Shown one piece after another: positions 24,522-31,431 of a stretch of 31,431 nt of DNA (positions are counted from its first letter, which is position 1; every line of letters begins with the position of its first letter). The notes beneath the pieces are model-generated. The model was given only the letters and a program-made list of their open reading frames with translations. It was not told the DNA's origin and searched no databases. Source of the DNA: Treponema sp. UBA7590 (GTDB taxonomy: Bacteria; Spirochaetota; Spirochaetia; Treponematales; Treponemataceae); contig DLKK01000014.1 in NCBI GenBank assembly GCA_002478955.1, positions 17,216 to 48,646 on the forward strand, given 5' to 3'. A program made the position numbers and the translations under genes.

Positions 24522-26222
24522 TTATTTTTCCCAGATTTGCAATTCGTCAGAAAGTTTTACAAGTTCTTCTTCATCTAAATCATAACTGTCAACAGCAATA
24601 ATATAAGATTTTGTCGAAAACGAAACTTCCCTGGTTGTGTCCCAAACTTCAACAAACCAGGAATCTGCATTTTTTACAGTTGAAGCGTGACTTTTTTCTG
24701 TTGTTATGTGATCGTCCATAAACATTTGATGAACTCGTTTTGCATTATAGTCATAATCCAAATCAAAAAATCCTACAGAAACAAATTCATTTTCTTGATT
24801 AAAAATTGCTTTAGCGTTCCAGTGACCAACAATAGGAATTGCCCAATCCGCATAACCTTTTGATTCCGCATAAGAATCATCTACTTTTTCAAGCGTAAAA
24901 GACAAAAATTTGCGTTCGATTTCAGTTTTTTTAGGCAAAACCAGCAAAGTTCTTCTTATTTGAGGATAAATCAAAAGCGAAGAATCGTTTTCAAAGTTGT
25001 TCAAAAAAGCTTCAAATTGACTTTCTGAAAAATCTTCCGTAGACATAAGAACTGCCAAATCTCTTTTTTCGTTTACACCAAAGAAAATATAATTTTCATC
25101 AGATTTTAGAATCAAAGAATTTAAAATGCCGTCTTTTAGCTGAAACTGCATATCGTGGATTTTTGAATCTTCACCTTTTTCAGGCAAAGCGTCTTCTTGA
25201 AAATTCTTTTTTAAGTCCAAAATATCAGGAAGAGCGTTTTCATCGCTGCTGAAAATAAAAATTTTCACATCTTTATTAAATAAATCGTCTTTGTAAGATG
25301 CAATTGAAAGTGCATGAAGTTTTTCGCCGTTTCCAATTATGTCTGAAACTTCATCAAGCGAAGGCAATTCTTTATCCATTGAGCGCAAATTATCAAAATC
25401 AAAAATCATAAGATTTTCAAACGCAAAATTTTTGTTTATAGGAAACTGACGGATTATGTTTACTACCGGAGCGGAATAAATGTCGGGAATTTCATTGTTT
25501 CCAAAATCGTAAGAAACTGGCTGGGTTTTTATGATTTCATCGTACTTTTGAACTTTTTCCTTTTCTTCTTCGTAATCGGCAATTTTTGTGTCTTCAATTC
25601 CGAGTTCTTCAAGTTTTTCCTGCAAAGGTTCGGCTTCTTCAGGAGAATCAAACGCTCCTGAATGTAAATCAAAAGAAAAATATGACTTGTCATCAAAAGT
25701 TTTTAGGATAAAAGAATCAACACCGTTCTCTTTTAATTGTTTTTTTCCATTTTCGGCGGCTTGCTCTTCTTTATAAGAGTGAACCAAAACGGAATAAGGT
25801 TTTTCTTGTGAAACAGGAATTTCGTTTTTATTTTCTTCAAGAACTATTGGCTTAACAGGAGCCTCAATGATTTCTTCAACAGCGGTTTCTACAATTTTCT
25901 TATTCTCCGGTTTATGAGCCTGGCAAATCCAAAGTCCAGTCAGATTTAAATTTTTTGCAAAATCCGCATTTTCCACAGAATTTCTAAAATTTCTTGCTTT
26001 TTCCTTTGAATCAAAAGCGTCGGAAAGCAAAACCCTAAACAAAGTTTGATTATTAACTTGCGTTTCAAAAATAAAAGATTCCGTGCCTAAATTTTCAAGA
26101 TTTTTCACAAGATTTTCTGCATTTTTAGGATTTTTAAACGAACCTACGCAAACAAAAACTTCTTCCGCAAAAGAAAAACTCAACAAAACCGAAAACAAAA
26201 TAACTGAAATAAACTTCTTCAT
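24522..26222 (-). CDS. Exported protein with two SPOR domains
   Basis: The 566-residue product has a signal peptide MKKFISVILFSVLLSFSFA. Two SPOR-like repeats follow: residues 21-100 (VFVCVGSFKNPKNAENLVKN, TLFRVLLSDAFDSKEKARNF) and 141-215 (YSVLVHSYKEEQAAENGKKQ, YFSFDLHSGAFDSPEEAEPL). SPOR domains bind glycan strands lacking stem peptides at division sites. The linkers between and after them are acidic. The C-terminal 340 residues (IFDFDNLRSMDKELPSLDEV onward) are unrecognised and lack catalytic signatures I can name. A TATAAT box ends 6 bases before the ATG and there is no Shine-Dalgarno sequence. It is probably periplasmic. Confidence 0.85.
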   Translation of the reverse strand: MKKFISVILFSVLLSFSFAEEVFVCVGSFKNPKNAENLVKNLENLGTESFIFETQVNNQTLFRVLLSDAFDSKEKARNFRNSVENADFAKNLNLTGLWICQAHKPENKKIVETAVEEIIEAPVKPIVLEENKNEIPVSQEKPYSVLVHSYKEEQAAENGKKQLKENGVDSFILKTFDDKSYFSFDLHSGAFDSPEEAEPLQEKLEELGIEDTKIADYEEEKEKVQKYDEIIKTQPVSYDFGNNEIPDIYSAPVVNIIRQFPINKNFAFENLMIFDFDNLRSMDKELPSLDEVSDIIGNGEKLHALSIASYKDDLFNKDVKIFIFSSDENALPDILDLKKNFQEDALPEKGEDSKIHDMQFQLKDGILNSLILKSDENYIFFGVNEKRDLAVLMSTEDFSESQFEAFLNNFENDSSLLIYPQIRRTLLVLPKKTEIERKFLSFTLEKVDDSYAESKGYADWAIPIVGHWNAKAIFNQENEFVSVGFFDLDYDYNAKRVHQMFMDDHITTEKSHASTVKNADSWFVEVWDTTREVSFSTKSYIIAVDSYDLDEEELVKLSDELQIWEK

Positions 26223-26228
26223 AAAACT

Positions 26229-26257
26229 ATTATAGGACAGGAAAGGGGAAATGTATA
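26229..26257 (-). promoter_or_regulatory. Promoter abutting the SPOR gene start
   Basis: Perfect TATAAT (26234-26229) on the minus strand, -35 TATACA (26257-26252, 4/6) at 17 bases. The ATG begins 7 bases after the -10, at the expected transcription start. Confidence 0.65.
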
Positions 26258-26292
26258 TTGTAAAAAAATAAGGGCTGCCCGAAAGTTTAATC

Positions 26293-26327
26293 TATGCGGT
26301 CATTTCGACAGATTCAATGTCCGCATA
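26293..26327. repeat. Inverted repeat after the GH31 gene
   Basis: TATGCGG (26293-26299) and CCGCATA (26321-26327) pair, with CATT/AATG inside after one mismatch, around an 11-base loop. It follows the GH31 stop by 14 bases but has no T run on either strand. It may be a processing or 3'-end stabilising hairpin, or a dispersed repeat. Confidence 0.45.
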
Positions 26328-26340
26328 AATTGTGAAAAAA

Positions 26341-28332
26341 CTACTCCCAAACCTCTCTTGTCGCCAAATCGAGTTCCGCCGATGTTTTTGCGGAATCTAC
26401 AACCCAAATGGATTTTCCTTTTCTTAGGAAAAATACAACTTCGTTTTGAGCGTATTCTACAAAATGCATTCCTTTTGAAAGTGGCGTAATTTGCGGCGCG
26501 CCTTTGTCAAGTCCAGAACCTAGCTTGCAGCGAACCATTTTCATGTCTTGTGGCAAATAAACATTTCTTCCAGTTGCGTTTTGTCTGTAAACTGGGGCAA
26601 TCATTATTTCATCACCGAGCAAAAGCTGATCTTCTATTTGAAGGGCAATCTCATCATCTGCAAATTCAAACGCAAGCGGCTTAAAGAAAAGAGAATTTTC
26701 CGCGCTCGCCTTTTTTAATTTTTCGTAAAGATAAGGAAGAATTCTGTACCTAAAACTTATAATTCCCCTAAAATCTTCCGCATTTTCAAACTGATAACAT
26801 TCCTGCTCGCGAGTTCCAAGCGCAGAATGGTTTCTCATAAGCGGAGTCCATATTCCAACGCCCAAGAAACGAAGCAAAAGCTCGCGGCTTGTGTTTCCGC
26901 CAAAGCCGCCCAAATCGCAGCCTGTATACAAAAAGCCGCACATATTCAATCCCGGAAGCTGATGGATTAAAAGTTCAATATGATTCCACCACGAAGCGTT
27001 GTCGCCCGTCCAAATGCCACCGTATCTATGCGCGCCAATATACGAAGCCCGGCTAAAAATAAGCACATCATTTTTGCAGTTTTGCCTAAAGAATTCGCTT
27101 GCCGCGCGGGTCATATTAAAGCCGTAAAGATTATGAACTTTTGAGTGTTGAACAGTTGCAATTCCGTTTTGAACAGATTCTGCAAGCCCGCCGGCAATAT
27201 CAGCAGGAACTTTGTGGTAAAAACTTTTGTAGTCATCCATTGAATTTTGAACACCCAGCACAGCATCTTTTAATTTCCAGGTGTCATAAACTTCCGGATT
27301 TTTATTATCGATTACAGAAAGAATTTCTTTATAAGCGTTTTTTAGCCCATCTTCAGAATAAAAAAGTGCCGGCTCATTCATATCGTTCCAAAAACCGTCA
27401 ATTCCCATGTCTGTAAGTTTTTTGTAAAGACCGCCAAACCATTTTCTAGCATCAGGATTTAAAAAATCTGTAAAATGCGAAAGTCCCGGCCAAACGCCTG
27501 CCGCAAAAAGAGAACCGTCCGCTTTTTTGCAAAAATAATCATTCAGAACACCTTCTGAATCTGGCTCTGCATCTTCTGCTTTTATACCAGCATCAATTAT
27601 TGGCACGATGTGAACATTTTTTTCCTTAAAATCAGAAACGGTCTTTGAAAAGTCAGAAAAATTTTTCTTGTTGATAGAAAAATCTCTGAATCCTTCCATA
27701 TAATCAATGTCCAAAAAAATCGCATCAAGCGGAATATTTTTTTCTTTATAGTTTTCGTAAACTTTTTTTAAGTCTGCTTCCGAACCATAACCCCAACGGC
27801 TTTGCATAAATCCCAGCGACCAAAGTGGCGGAACATAACTTGTGCCAATCATTTTTCTGAATTGATTTGTAATGTCTAAAAGGCAATTTCCTTCTATAAG
27901 ATACATATTCAAATGAACATCATCAATTTTTACAGTGACTGTATCAAAACTTGAAAAAGCCGCGTCAATCTGCACCAATCCCGGGTAGTCAAAGAAAAGG
28001 CCGAACGCATTTTTTGTGTCCGGCTCGTAGAAAACCATAAAATTATGCGCGCCGTAAAGAGAAGTCTTTTCTTCTGTATGACTAAATTCATCCGTGCACC
28101 AGCTGTTGTATATTCTGCCCCTTTTGTTAATTCCGCCCATAGACTGCCCAAGCCCAAAAATCATTGTTTTTGGCGAAATGTGCATTTTAAAGGAAAATCC
28201 TTCTTTTTTATTTATTGAAATTTGCGAATATTTGAACGAAGTTGCGTCACCTACAAAAATTTTTGCTTCGTCAGGAATACAAACCACCGCTTCTGTGTTA
28301 AAAGGTTTTCCAAAAATATATTTGCTAATCAT
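26341..28332 (-). CDS. Glycoside hydrolase family 31, alpha-glucosidase-type
   Basis: The 663-residue enzyme has GH31 hallmarks: PPLWSLGFMQSRWGYG (168-183), IFLDIDYMEGFRDF (205-218), the nucleophile motif WNDMNEP with Asp317, and the acid/base region RYGGIWTGDN with Asp444, followed by GCDLGGFGG and RNHSALGTREQE. It retains the configuration while removing terminal alpha-linked glucose (or xylose) from oligosaccharides. No signal peptide is visible, so it is cytosolic. The segment between the two catalytic Asp (about 330-405) is long for a subfamily B-type insert. It is monocistronic. The ATG at 28332 lies 7 bases after a -10 box with no Shine-Dalgarno sequence. Confidence 0.93.
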   Translation of the reverse strand: MISKYIFGKPFNTEAVVCIPDEAKIFVGDATSFKYSQISINKKEGFSFKMHISPKTMIFGLGQSMGGINKRGRIYNSWCTDEFSHTEEKTSLYGAHNFMVFYEPDTKNAFGLFFDYPGLVQIDAAFSSFDTVTVKIDDVHLNMYLIEGNCLLDITNQFRKMIGTSYVPPLWSLGFMQSRWGYGSEADLKKVYENYKEKNIPLDAIFLDIDYMEGFRDFSINKKNFSDFSKTVSDFKEKNVHIVPIIDAGIKAEDAEPDSEGVLNDYFCKKADGSLFAAGVWPGLSHFTDFLNPDARKWFGGLYKKLTDMGIDGFWNDMNEPALFYSEDGLKNAYKEILSVIDNKNPEVYDTWKLKDAVLGVQNSMDDYKSFYHKVPADIAGGLAESVQNGIATVQHSKVHNLYGFNMTRAASEFFRQNCKNDVLIFSRASYIGAHRYGGIWTGDNASWWNHIELLIHQLPGLNMCGFLYTGCDLGGFGGNTSRELLLRFLGVGIWTPLMRNHSALGTREQECYQFENAEDFRGIISFRYRILPYLYEKLKKASAENSLFFKPLAFEFADDEIALQIEDQLLLGDEIMIAPVYRQNATGRNVYLPQDMKMVRCKLGSGLDKGAPQITPLSKGMHFVEYAQNEVVFFLRKGKSIWVVDSAKTSAELDLATREVWE

Positions 28333-28338
28333 GATTTA

Positions 28339-28367
28339 AGTATAAATGCACAAAATCGGATTGTCGA
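28339..28367 (-). promoter_or_regulatory. Promoter abutting the GH31 start
   Basis: On the minus strand TCGACA (28367-28362, 5/6), a 17-base spacer and TATACT (28344-28339, 5/6). Six bases separate the -10 from the ATG, so the predicted transcript starts at the A of ATG. Confidence 0.75.
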
Positions 28368-28414
28368 ATTTTTTTTGCATTCAAAAATGATTTTCTTTGA
28401 GCAAACACAAAATC

Positions 28415-28560
28415 CCAGGACGTTCCCTTCACTTCGTTCAGGACGGCTGTTCCGCCCTTCGCTAGCCGCTCATCCGCTTCACTCACTCCGTTCGCTCCAG
28501 TGGACTGCTCCGCAGGGGCTACATAACCTAACGCACGCAACCTGCCGCAACAGACATTTT
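28415..28560 (-). repeat. GC-rich repeat-like block left of the ATPase
   Basis: The 318-base gap between GH31 and the ATPase holds a block far richer in GC than its surroundings. Read on the minus strand it has TAGCCCC (28521-28515), TGGAGCG (28499-28493), ACGGAGTGAG and AAGCGG (28479-28474). The same ordered words occur on the plus strand in the block at 29885-30034. A minus frame through it (28325-28540) looks like a translated repeat, not a gene. Confidence 0.55.
28524..28533. repeat. TAACCTAACG, left half of a 10-base inverted pair
   Basis: Its exact reverse complement CGTTAGGTTA occurs at 30025-30034. The pair bounds 1.5 kb holding the ATPase gene. Confidence 0.5.
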
Positions 28561-28593
28561 GGCTAACAAATTTAACCTTCCATCATTATCTTT

Positions 28594-28645
28594 GGATTAT
28601 ATTCCAATCTTTTGTTGATTTTTAAATAATATGGGATTATAATCC
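28594..28645. promoter_or_regulatory. Twin GGATTATAATCC operators of the ATPase gene
   Basis: GGATTATAATCC (28634-28645) is a perfect 12-base palindrome that contains the -10 box. GGATTATATTCC (28594-28605) is a near copy whose centre is 40 bases upstream, just before the -35. Two same-phase sites bracketing the promoter suggest cooperative repression, possibly by the gene product or a linked factor. Confidence 0.65.
28615..28643 (+). promoter_or_regulatory. Promoter abutting the ATPase start
   Basis: TTGATT (28615-28620), a 17-base spacer and a perfect TATAAT (28638-28643). The ATG at 28651 is 8 bases after the -10 with no Shine-Dalgarno sequence. Confidence 0.7.
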
Positions 28646-28650
28646 AAACT

Positions 28651-29856
28651 ATGAAAGATATAGAAAGAACTGAATTTCTAAATAAGCTCAAAACGTACAA
28701 AGATAAGCAGGTAATTAAGGTTATTACAGGTATTCGTAGATGTGGAAAATCTACCTTAATGAAAATGTTTATGAATTATTTGCTAGAAAATGGTGTAGAT
28801 AAAAATCAGATTATTTTTCTTAATTTTGAAGATTTTGACAATTATGAATTATTAAATCCGCAGAATCTTCATTCTTACATAAAAAAACGTCTTATTTCTG
28901 AAAAAATGACTTATGTTTTTCTTGATGAAATTCAAAACGTTCAGGATTTTCAAAGGGTTGTAGACAGTCTTTTTCTTAATCCAAAAATTGACATTTATAT
29001 GACAGGCAGCAACGCATATCTTCTTTCTGGAGAACTTGCAACTCTACTTTCAGGAAGGTATGTAACTATAGAAATGCTTCCGTTGTCTTTTAAGGAATTT
29101 GTTCAGGCTCTTGGAACTGAATCAAATCTTTCTCTTTCTGAAAAGTACAAGCTTTATGTTCAGCGCAGTTCTTTCCCGTATACATTAAATCTTGGGGAAG
29201 ATATAAACGAAGTTTTGGAATATTTAAACGGTGTATACAGTTCTATTGTGCTTAAAGATGTTATTTCGCGGTTCAAAATTACTGATACAAAAATGCTAGA
29301 AAGTGTTATTCGTTTTGTTTTTGATAATATAGGCAATTCTCTTTCTTCTAAACGCATTGCAGATACCATGACTTCTTCTGGACGTAAGATTGATGTAAAA
29401 ACGGTGGAAAAATATATTACGGCTTTGCAGCAGTCATTCATTATTTATGAAGCAAAACGTTATGATGTAAAAGGTAAAGAATATCTTAAACTGATGGAAA
29501 AATACTATGCTGTTGATATTGGTTTAAGATTTTTGTTGTTAGGTCAAAAGGCAAATGATGTTGGTCATATTCTTGAAAATGTGGTTTATCTTGAATTAAT
29601 TCGTCGTGGTTATAAAGTTTTTGTTGGTAAAGTTGATGATGTAGAGATTGATTTTGTTGCCCAGAACTATGAAGGTAATCTTTATGTTCAAGTCTCTGCA
29701 ACAGTAAGAGATAAATCAAGTTTGGAAAGAGAACTAAAACCATTGCAAATCGTAAAAGATAATTATCCAAAGTTATTGCTTACCTTAGATGATGACCCTG
29801 CAGTAGATTTTAACGGCATAAAACAGATAAATGTGCTGGAATGGTTACTAACATAA
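28651..29856 (+). CDS. AAA ATPase with C-terminal DUF4143 domain
   Basis: The 401-residue protein has Walker A GIRRCGKST (27-35), Walker B YVFLDE (88-93), sensor TGSNAYLLS (118-126) and SGRY (134-137) of the AAA_14 family. A winged-helix-like middle and DUF4143 (about 200-380) follow, with GHILENVVYLELIRRGY, EIDFV and YVQVSATV. The last part resembles a degenerate PD-(D/E)xK nuclease core in which the usual Lys is not obvious. The biological role of this widespread family is not settled; multi-copy and mobile behaviour is common. It stands alone with its own palindromic promoter, between two GC-rich repeat-like blocks, which suggests a self-contained inserted unit. Confidence 0.92.
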   Translation: MKDIERTEFLNKLKTYKDKQVIKVITGIRRCGKSTLMKMFMNYLLENGVDKNQIIFLNFEDFDNYELLNPQNLHSYIKKRLISEKMTYVFLDEIQNVQDFQRVVDSLFLNPKIDIYMTGSNAYLLSGELATLLSGRYVTIEMLPLSFKEFVQALGTESNLSLSEKYKLYVQRSSFPYTLNLGEDINEVLEYLNGVYSSIVLKDVISRFKITDTKMLESVIRFVFDNIGNSLSSKRIADTMTSSGRKIDVKTVEKYITALQQSFIIYEAKRYDVKGKEYLKLMEKYYAVDIGLRFLLLGQKANDVGHILENVVYLELIRRGYKVFVGKVDDVEIDFVAQNYEGNLYVQVSATVRDKSSLERELKPLQIVKDNYPKLLLTLDDDPAVDFNGIKQINVLEWLLT

Positions 29857-29884
29857 ATAAAACCTGCCAACCAGAAACTTTGTA

Positions 29885-30034
29885 CAATTCGCTGGAGCGC
29901 GCTGAATTTTCGTATTTTCAGAAACAGCTTAGCCCCGATTGCACGGAAAGACCGGAATGGAGCGGACGCGGAATGAGGACTTGCAGTAAAAGCGGGTCGC
30001 GCATTGGCGGAATTTGCTCCTTTTCGTTAGGTTA
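29885..30034 (+). repeat. GC-rich repeat-like or structured block right of the ATPase
   Basis: Between the ATPase and aspS lies a GC-rich stretch with TAGCCCC (29930-29936), TGGAGCG (29958-29964), GACGCGGAATGAG and AAGCGG (29990-29995). These are the same words and order as the left block on the other strand. Possible pairings are CTGAA/TTCAG, GACC/GGTC and outer GGAGC/GCTCC, so a folded RNA is possible. It ends in CGTTAGGTTA. No credible protein is encoded. Confidence 0.5.
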
Positions 30035-30042
30035 ATGGATAA

Positions 30043-30071
30043 TTGCCCAAAACAGAATATCTTATTAAAAT
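30043..30071 (+). promoter_or_regulatory. Promoter of aspS
   Basis: TTGCCC (30043-30048), a 17-base spacer and TAAAAT (30066-30071, 5/6). The leader would be about 56 bases. Confidence 0.55.
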
Positions 30072-30102
30072 AGAAGAAATTTGTTATTTTTGAACAAAAA
30101 TT

Positions 30103-30118
30103 GTGGCTCTTGTGCCAC
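30103..30118 (+). promoter_or_regulatory. Small hairpin next to the aspS ribosome site
   Basis: GTGGC and GCCAC pair around TCTTGT. The hairpin ends one base before the GGGATGG that serves as Shine-Dalgarno sequence. It is too small for a T-box; any regulatory role is a guess. Confidence 0.35.
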
Positions 30119-30133
30119 CGGGATGGAAATATA

Positions 30134-31431
30134 ATGGAAAATTCTAAACGAACTGTAACTTGCGGCGAGCTTACAAAGGCTGACGTTGGCAAGAAAGTTG
30201 TATTGAACGGCTGGGTCAGCCGCACGCGCGACTTAGGCGGACTTGTTTTTATCCGTCTTCGCGACCGCTATGGAATCACACAGGTGATGGTCGGCGATAA
30301 TGCTTCGGACGAGGTTAAAAAAATCGCCGCTTCCTTAAAGTCAGAATATTGTATCGCTGTTGAAGGAATTGTTGCGGCCCGCGCGGAAAAAGACGTGAAC
30401 AAGGATATGGCGACAGGCGAGATTGAAGTTGAGGCGAGCGACATTGAAATCTTTACAACTTCGCAGGAACTTCCTTTTTCTATTGAGGAAGTTCGCCAGA
30501 AGGACGGAACAGTTGTTCTTCCAAACGAGGATTTGCGCCTAAAATACCGCTACCTTGACCTTCGCCGCGAGCCTATGCAGCACAACATTATTTTGCGCTC
30601 AGCGGTAACTTTTGCGACACGCGAATTCTTGACTTCAAAAGGATTTTTGGAGATTGAAACTCCTACATTTATAAAATCAACTCCGGAAGGCGCGCGCGAC
30701 TACCTTGTTCCAAGCCGTGTTCACCCTGGAAAATTCTATTCTTTGCCGCAGTCGCCGCAGCTTTACAAGCAGCTTCTGATGGTTTCGGGCTTTGACAAGT
30801 ATTTCCAGATTGCGCGCTGTTACCGCGATGAGGACGCACGCGGAGACCGCCAGCCGGAATTCACTCAGATTGATATGGAAATGAGCTTTACAAACCGCGA
30901 GGAAGTTCTTGAGACAACCGAAGAGCTTATGCGCCATATTTTCAAGAAAACCTTGAACTACGAACTTCCAGTTCACTTTGACAGAATCAGCTGGGACGAC
31001 GCTTTTGACCTTTACGGAAGCGACAAGCCGGACTTGCGCTTTGACATGAAGATGCAGGATGCGGCATTTATGGCGGATTTGAGCGACTTTAACGCATTCA
31101 AGGCAGGAGCCGCAAACGCAGACAAGAACATCGAACGCCACAAGAGAAGTGGACTCAAAGCCCTTGTTGTAAAGAACGCGGCGGACAAATATTCAAGAAA
31201 GCACATTGAAGCTTTGGAAGCAGTCGCAAAAATCAACCATGCGAAAGGCCTTGCCTGGATGAAGGTTGACGCGGAAGGAAAATTTGAGGGCGGAATCTCT
31301 AAGTTCTTTGCCGGAAAAGAATCGGAAATCTGCTCAAAGCTCGGAACAGAAAAGAACGACCTTCTTCTGTTTGTAAGCGACGAAAAATGGCAGACAGCGT
31401 GCGTCGCGCTCGGAGCAGTGCGCAAGCAGCT
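30134..31431 (+). CDS. aspS: Aspartyl-tRNA synthetase (3' end beyond window)
   Basis: The frame is open from ATG 30134 to the window edge (432 codons). It begins with the OB-fold anticodon-binding domain (VVLNGWVSRTRDLGGLVFIRLRD). The class II catalytic core follows: LKYRYLDLRR, FLEIETPTFIKSTPEGARDYLVPSR, LPQSPQLYKQLLM, and motif 2 YRDEDARGDRQPEFTQIDME (from about residue 229). The bacterial GAD insertion starts after about 290. Motif 3 lies outside the window. It charges tRNA-Asp (or Asp/Asn if non-discriminating) in the cytosol. The ribosome site GGGATGG is 8 bases before the ATG. Its base composition is much richer in G and C at third positions than the neighbours, as expected for a highly expressed core gene. 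Confidence 0.97.
   Translation, partial: MENSKRTVTCGELTKADVGKKVVLNGWVSRTRDLGGLVFIRLRDRYGITQVMVGDNASDEVKKIAASLKSEYCIAVEGIVAARAEKDVNKDMATGEIEVEASDIEIFTTSQELPFSIEEVRQKDGTVVLPNEDLRLKYRYLDLRREPMQHNIILRSAVTFATREFLTSKGFLEIETPTFIKSTPEGARDYLVPSRVHPGKFYSLPQSPQLYKQLLMVSGFDKYFQIARCYRDEDARGDRQPEFTQIDMEMSFTNREEVLETTEELMRHIFKKTLNYELPVHFDRISWDDAFDLYGSDKPDLRFDMKMQDAAFMADLSDFNAFKAGAANADKNIERHKRSGLKALVVKNAADKYSRKHIEALEAVAKINHAKGLAWMKVDAEGKFEGGISKFFAGKESEICSKLGTEKNDLLLFVSDEKWQTACVALGAVRKQ

Noticed and set aside
26293..26327. Rho-independent terminator for GH31
   Set aside because: The stem has a mismatch and no T run follows on either strand; it is kept only as an inverted repeat.
28325..28540. 71-codon minus frame between GH31 and the ATPase
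   Set aside because: It is a translation of the GC-rich repeat-like block and runs into the GH31 start, with no ribosome site.
28524..30034. Integron gene cassette: ACCTAAC and GTTAGGT resemble attC core sites around the ATPase
   Set aside because: Neither core has a matching partner at attC spacing, and no integrase or second cassette is present.
30103..30118. T-box or other riboswitch before aspS
   Set aside because: The leader is only about 56 bases with one small hairpin, with no T-box sequence and no terminator.

Overview
The window looks like a low-GC chromosome segment from a host-associated spirochete, most likely a Treponema. The grounds are many secreted lipoproteins with a Cys lipobox, outer-membrane beta-barrel proteins, an omptin-like protease, a SPOR protein, homopolymeric G tracts in promoters (a known Treponema regulatory device) and AT-rich intergenic DNA. 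No rRNA, tRNA or CRISPR array was seen. The assignment rests on reading alone.

Layout. (1) 81-3939, minus: a large lipoprotein with a solenoid-like N-terminus and an Ig-like domain, followed by a putative outer-membrane barrel protein. They are read from a promoter whose -35/-10 spacer contains nine G. (2) 4099-5845, minus: a solitary DNA methyltransferase and a small-molecule-type SAM methyltransferase, divergent from a TetR regulator (6032-6673). (3) 6674-9229: a decay zone. It holds a DUF2130 gene with a nonsense codon at position 5 and an internal deletion, a truncated and twice-frameshifted histidine phosphatase, an intact small lipoprotein with a second G-tract promoter, and a relic of a lipoprotein signal sequence. 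(4) 9230-9826: a serine recombinase of the Mpi DNA-invertase type, converging on a three-gene minus operon (14039-9816) of omptin protease and two lipoproteins. (5) 14138-18784, plus: an envelope operon of NlpC/P60-barrel fusion, lipoprotein, and a 965-residue metalloprotease-propeller-barrel protein. (6) 18806-22458, minus: M18 aminopeptidase plus HAD phosphatase, and an FAD carotenoid-type oxidoreductase. (7) 22520-26222, minus: a membrane protein, a lipoprotein and a double-SPOR protein. (8) 26341-28332, minus: a GH31 alpha-glucosidase. (9) 28415-30034: a DUF4143 AAA ATPase between two GC-rich, oppositely oriented repeat-like blocks. (10) 30134 to the window end: aspS, incomplete.

The strongest unexplained signals are four. 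First, two lipoprotein promoters have a poly-G tract inside the spacer, which suggests slipped-strand ON/OFF switching, with a DNA invertase close by. Second, at least four genes have a -10 box only 6-7 bases before the ATG and no Shine-Dalgarno sequence, which points to leaderless mRNAs. Third, the ATPase has twin palindromic operators and flanking inverted repeat-like elements. Fourth, the decay zone itself. None was tested by database search.
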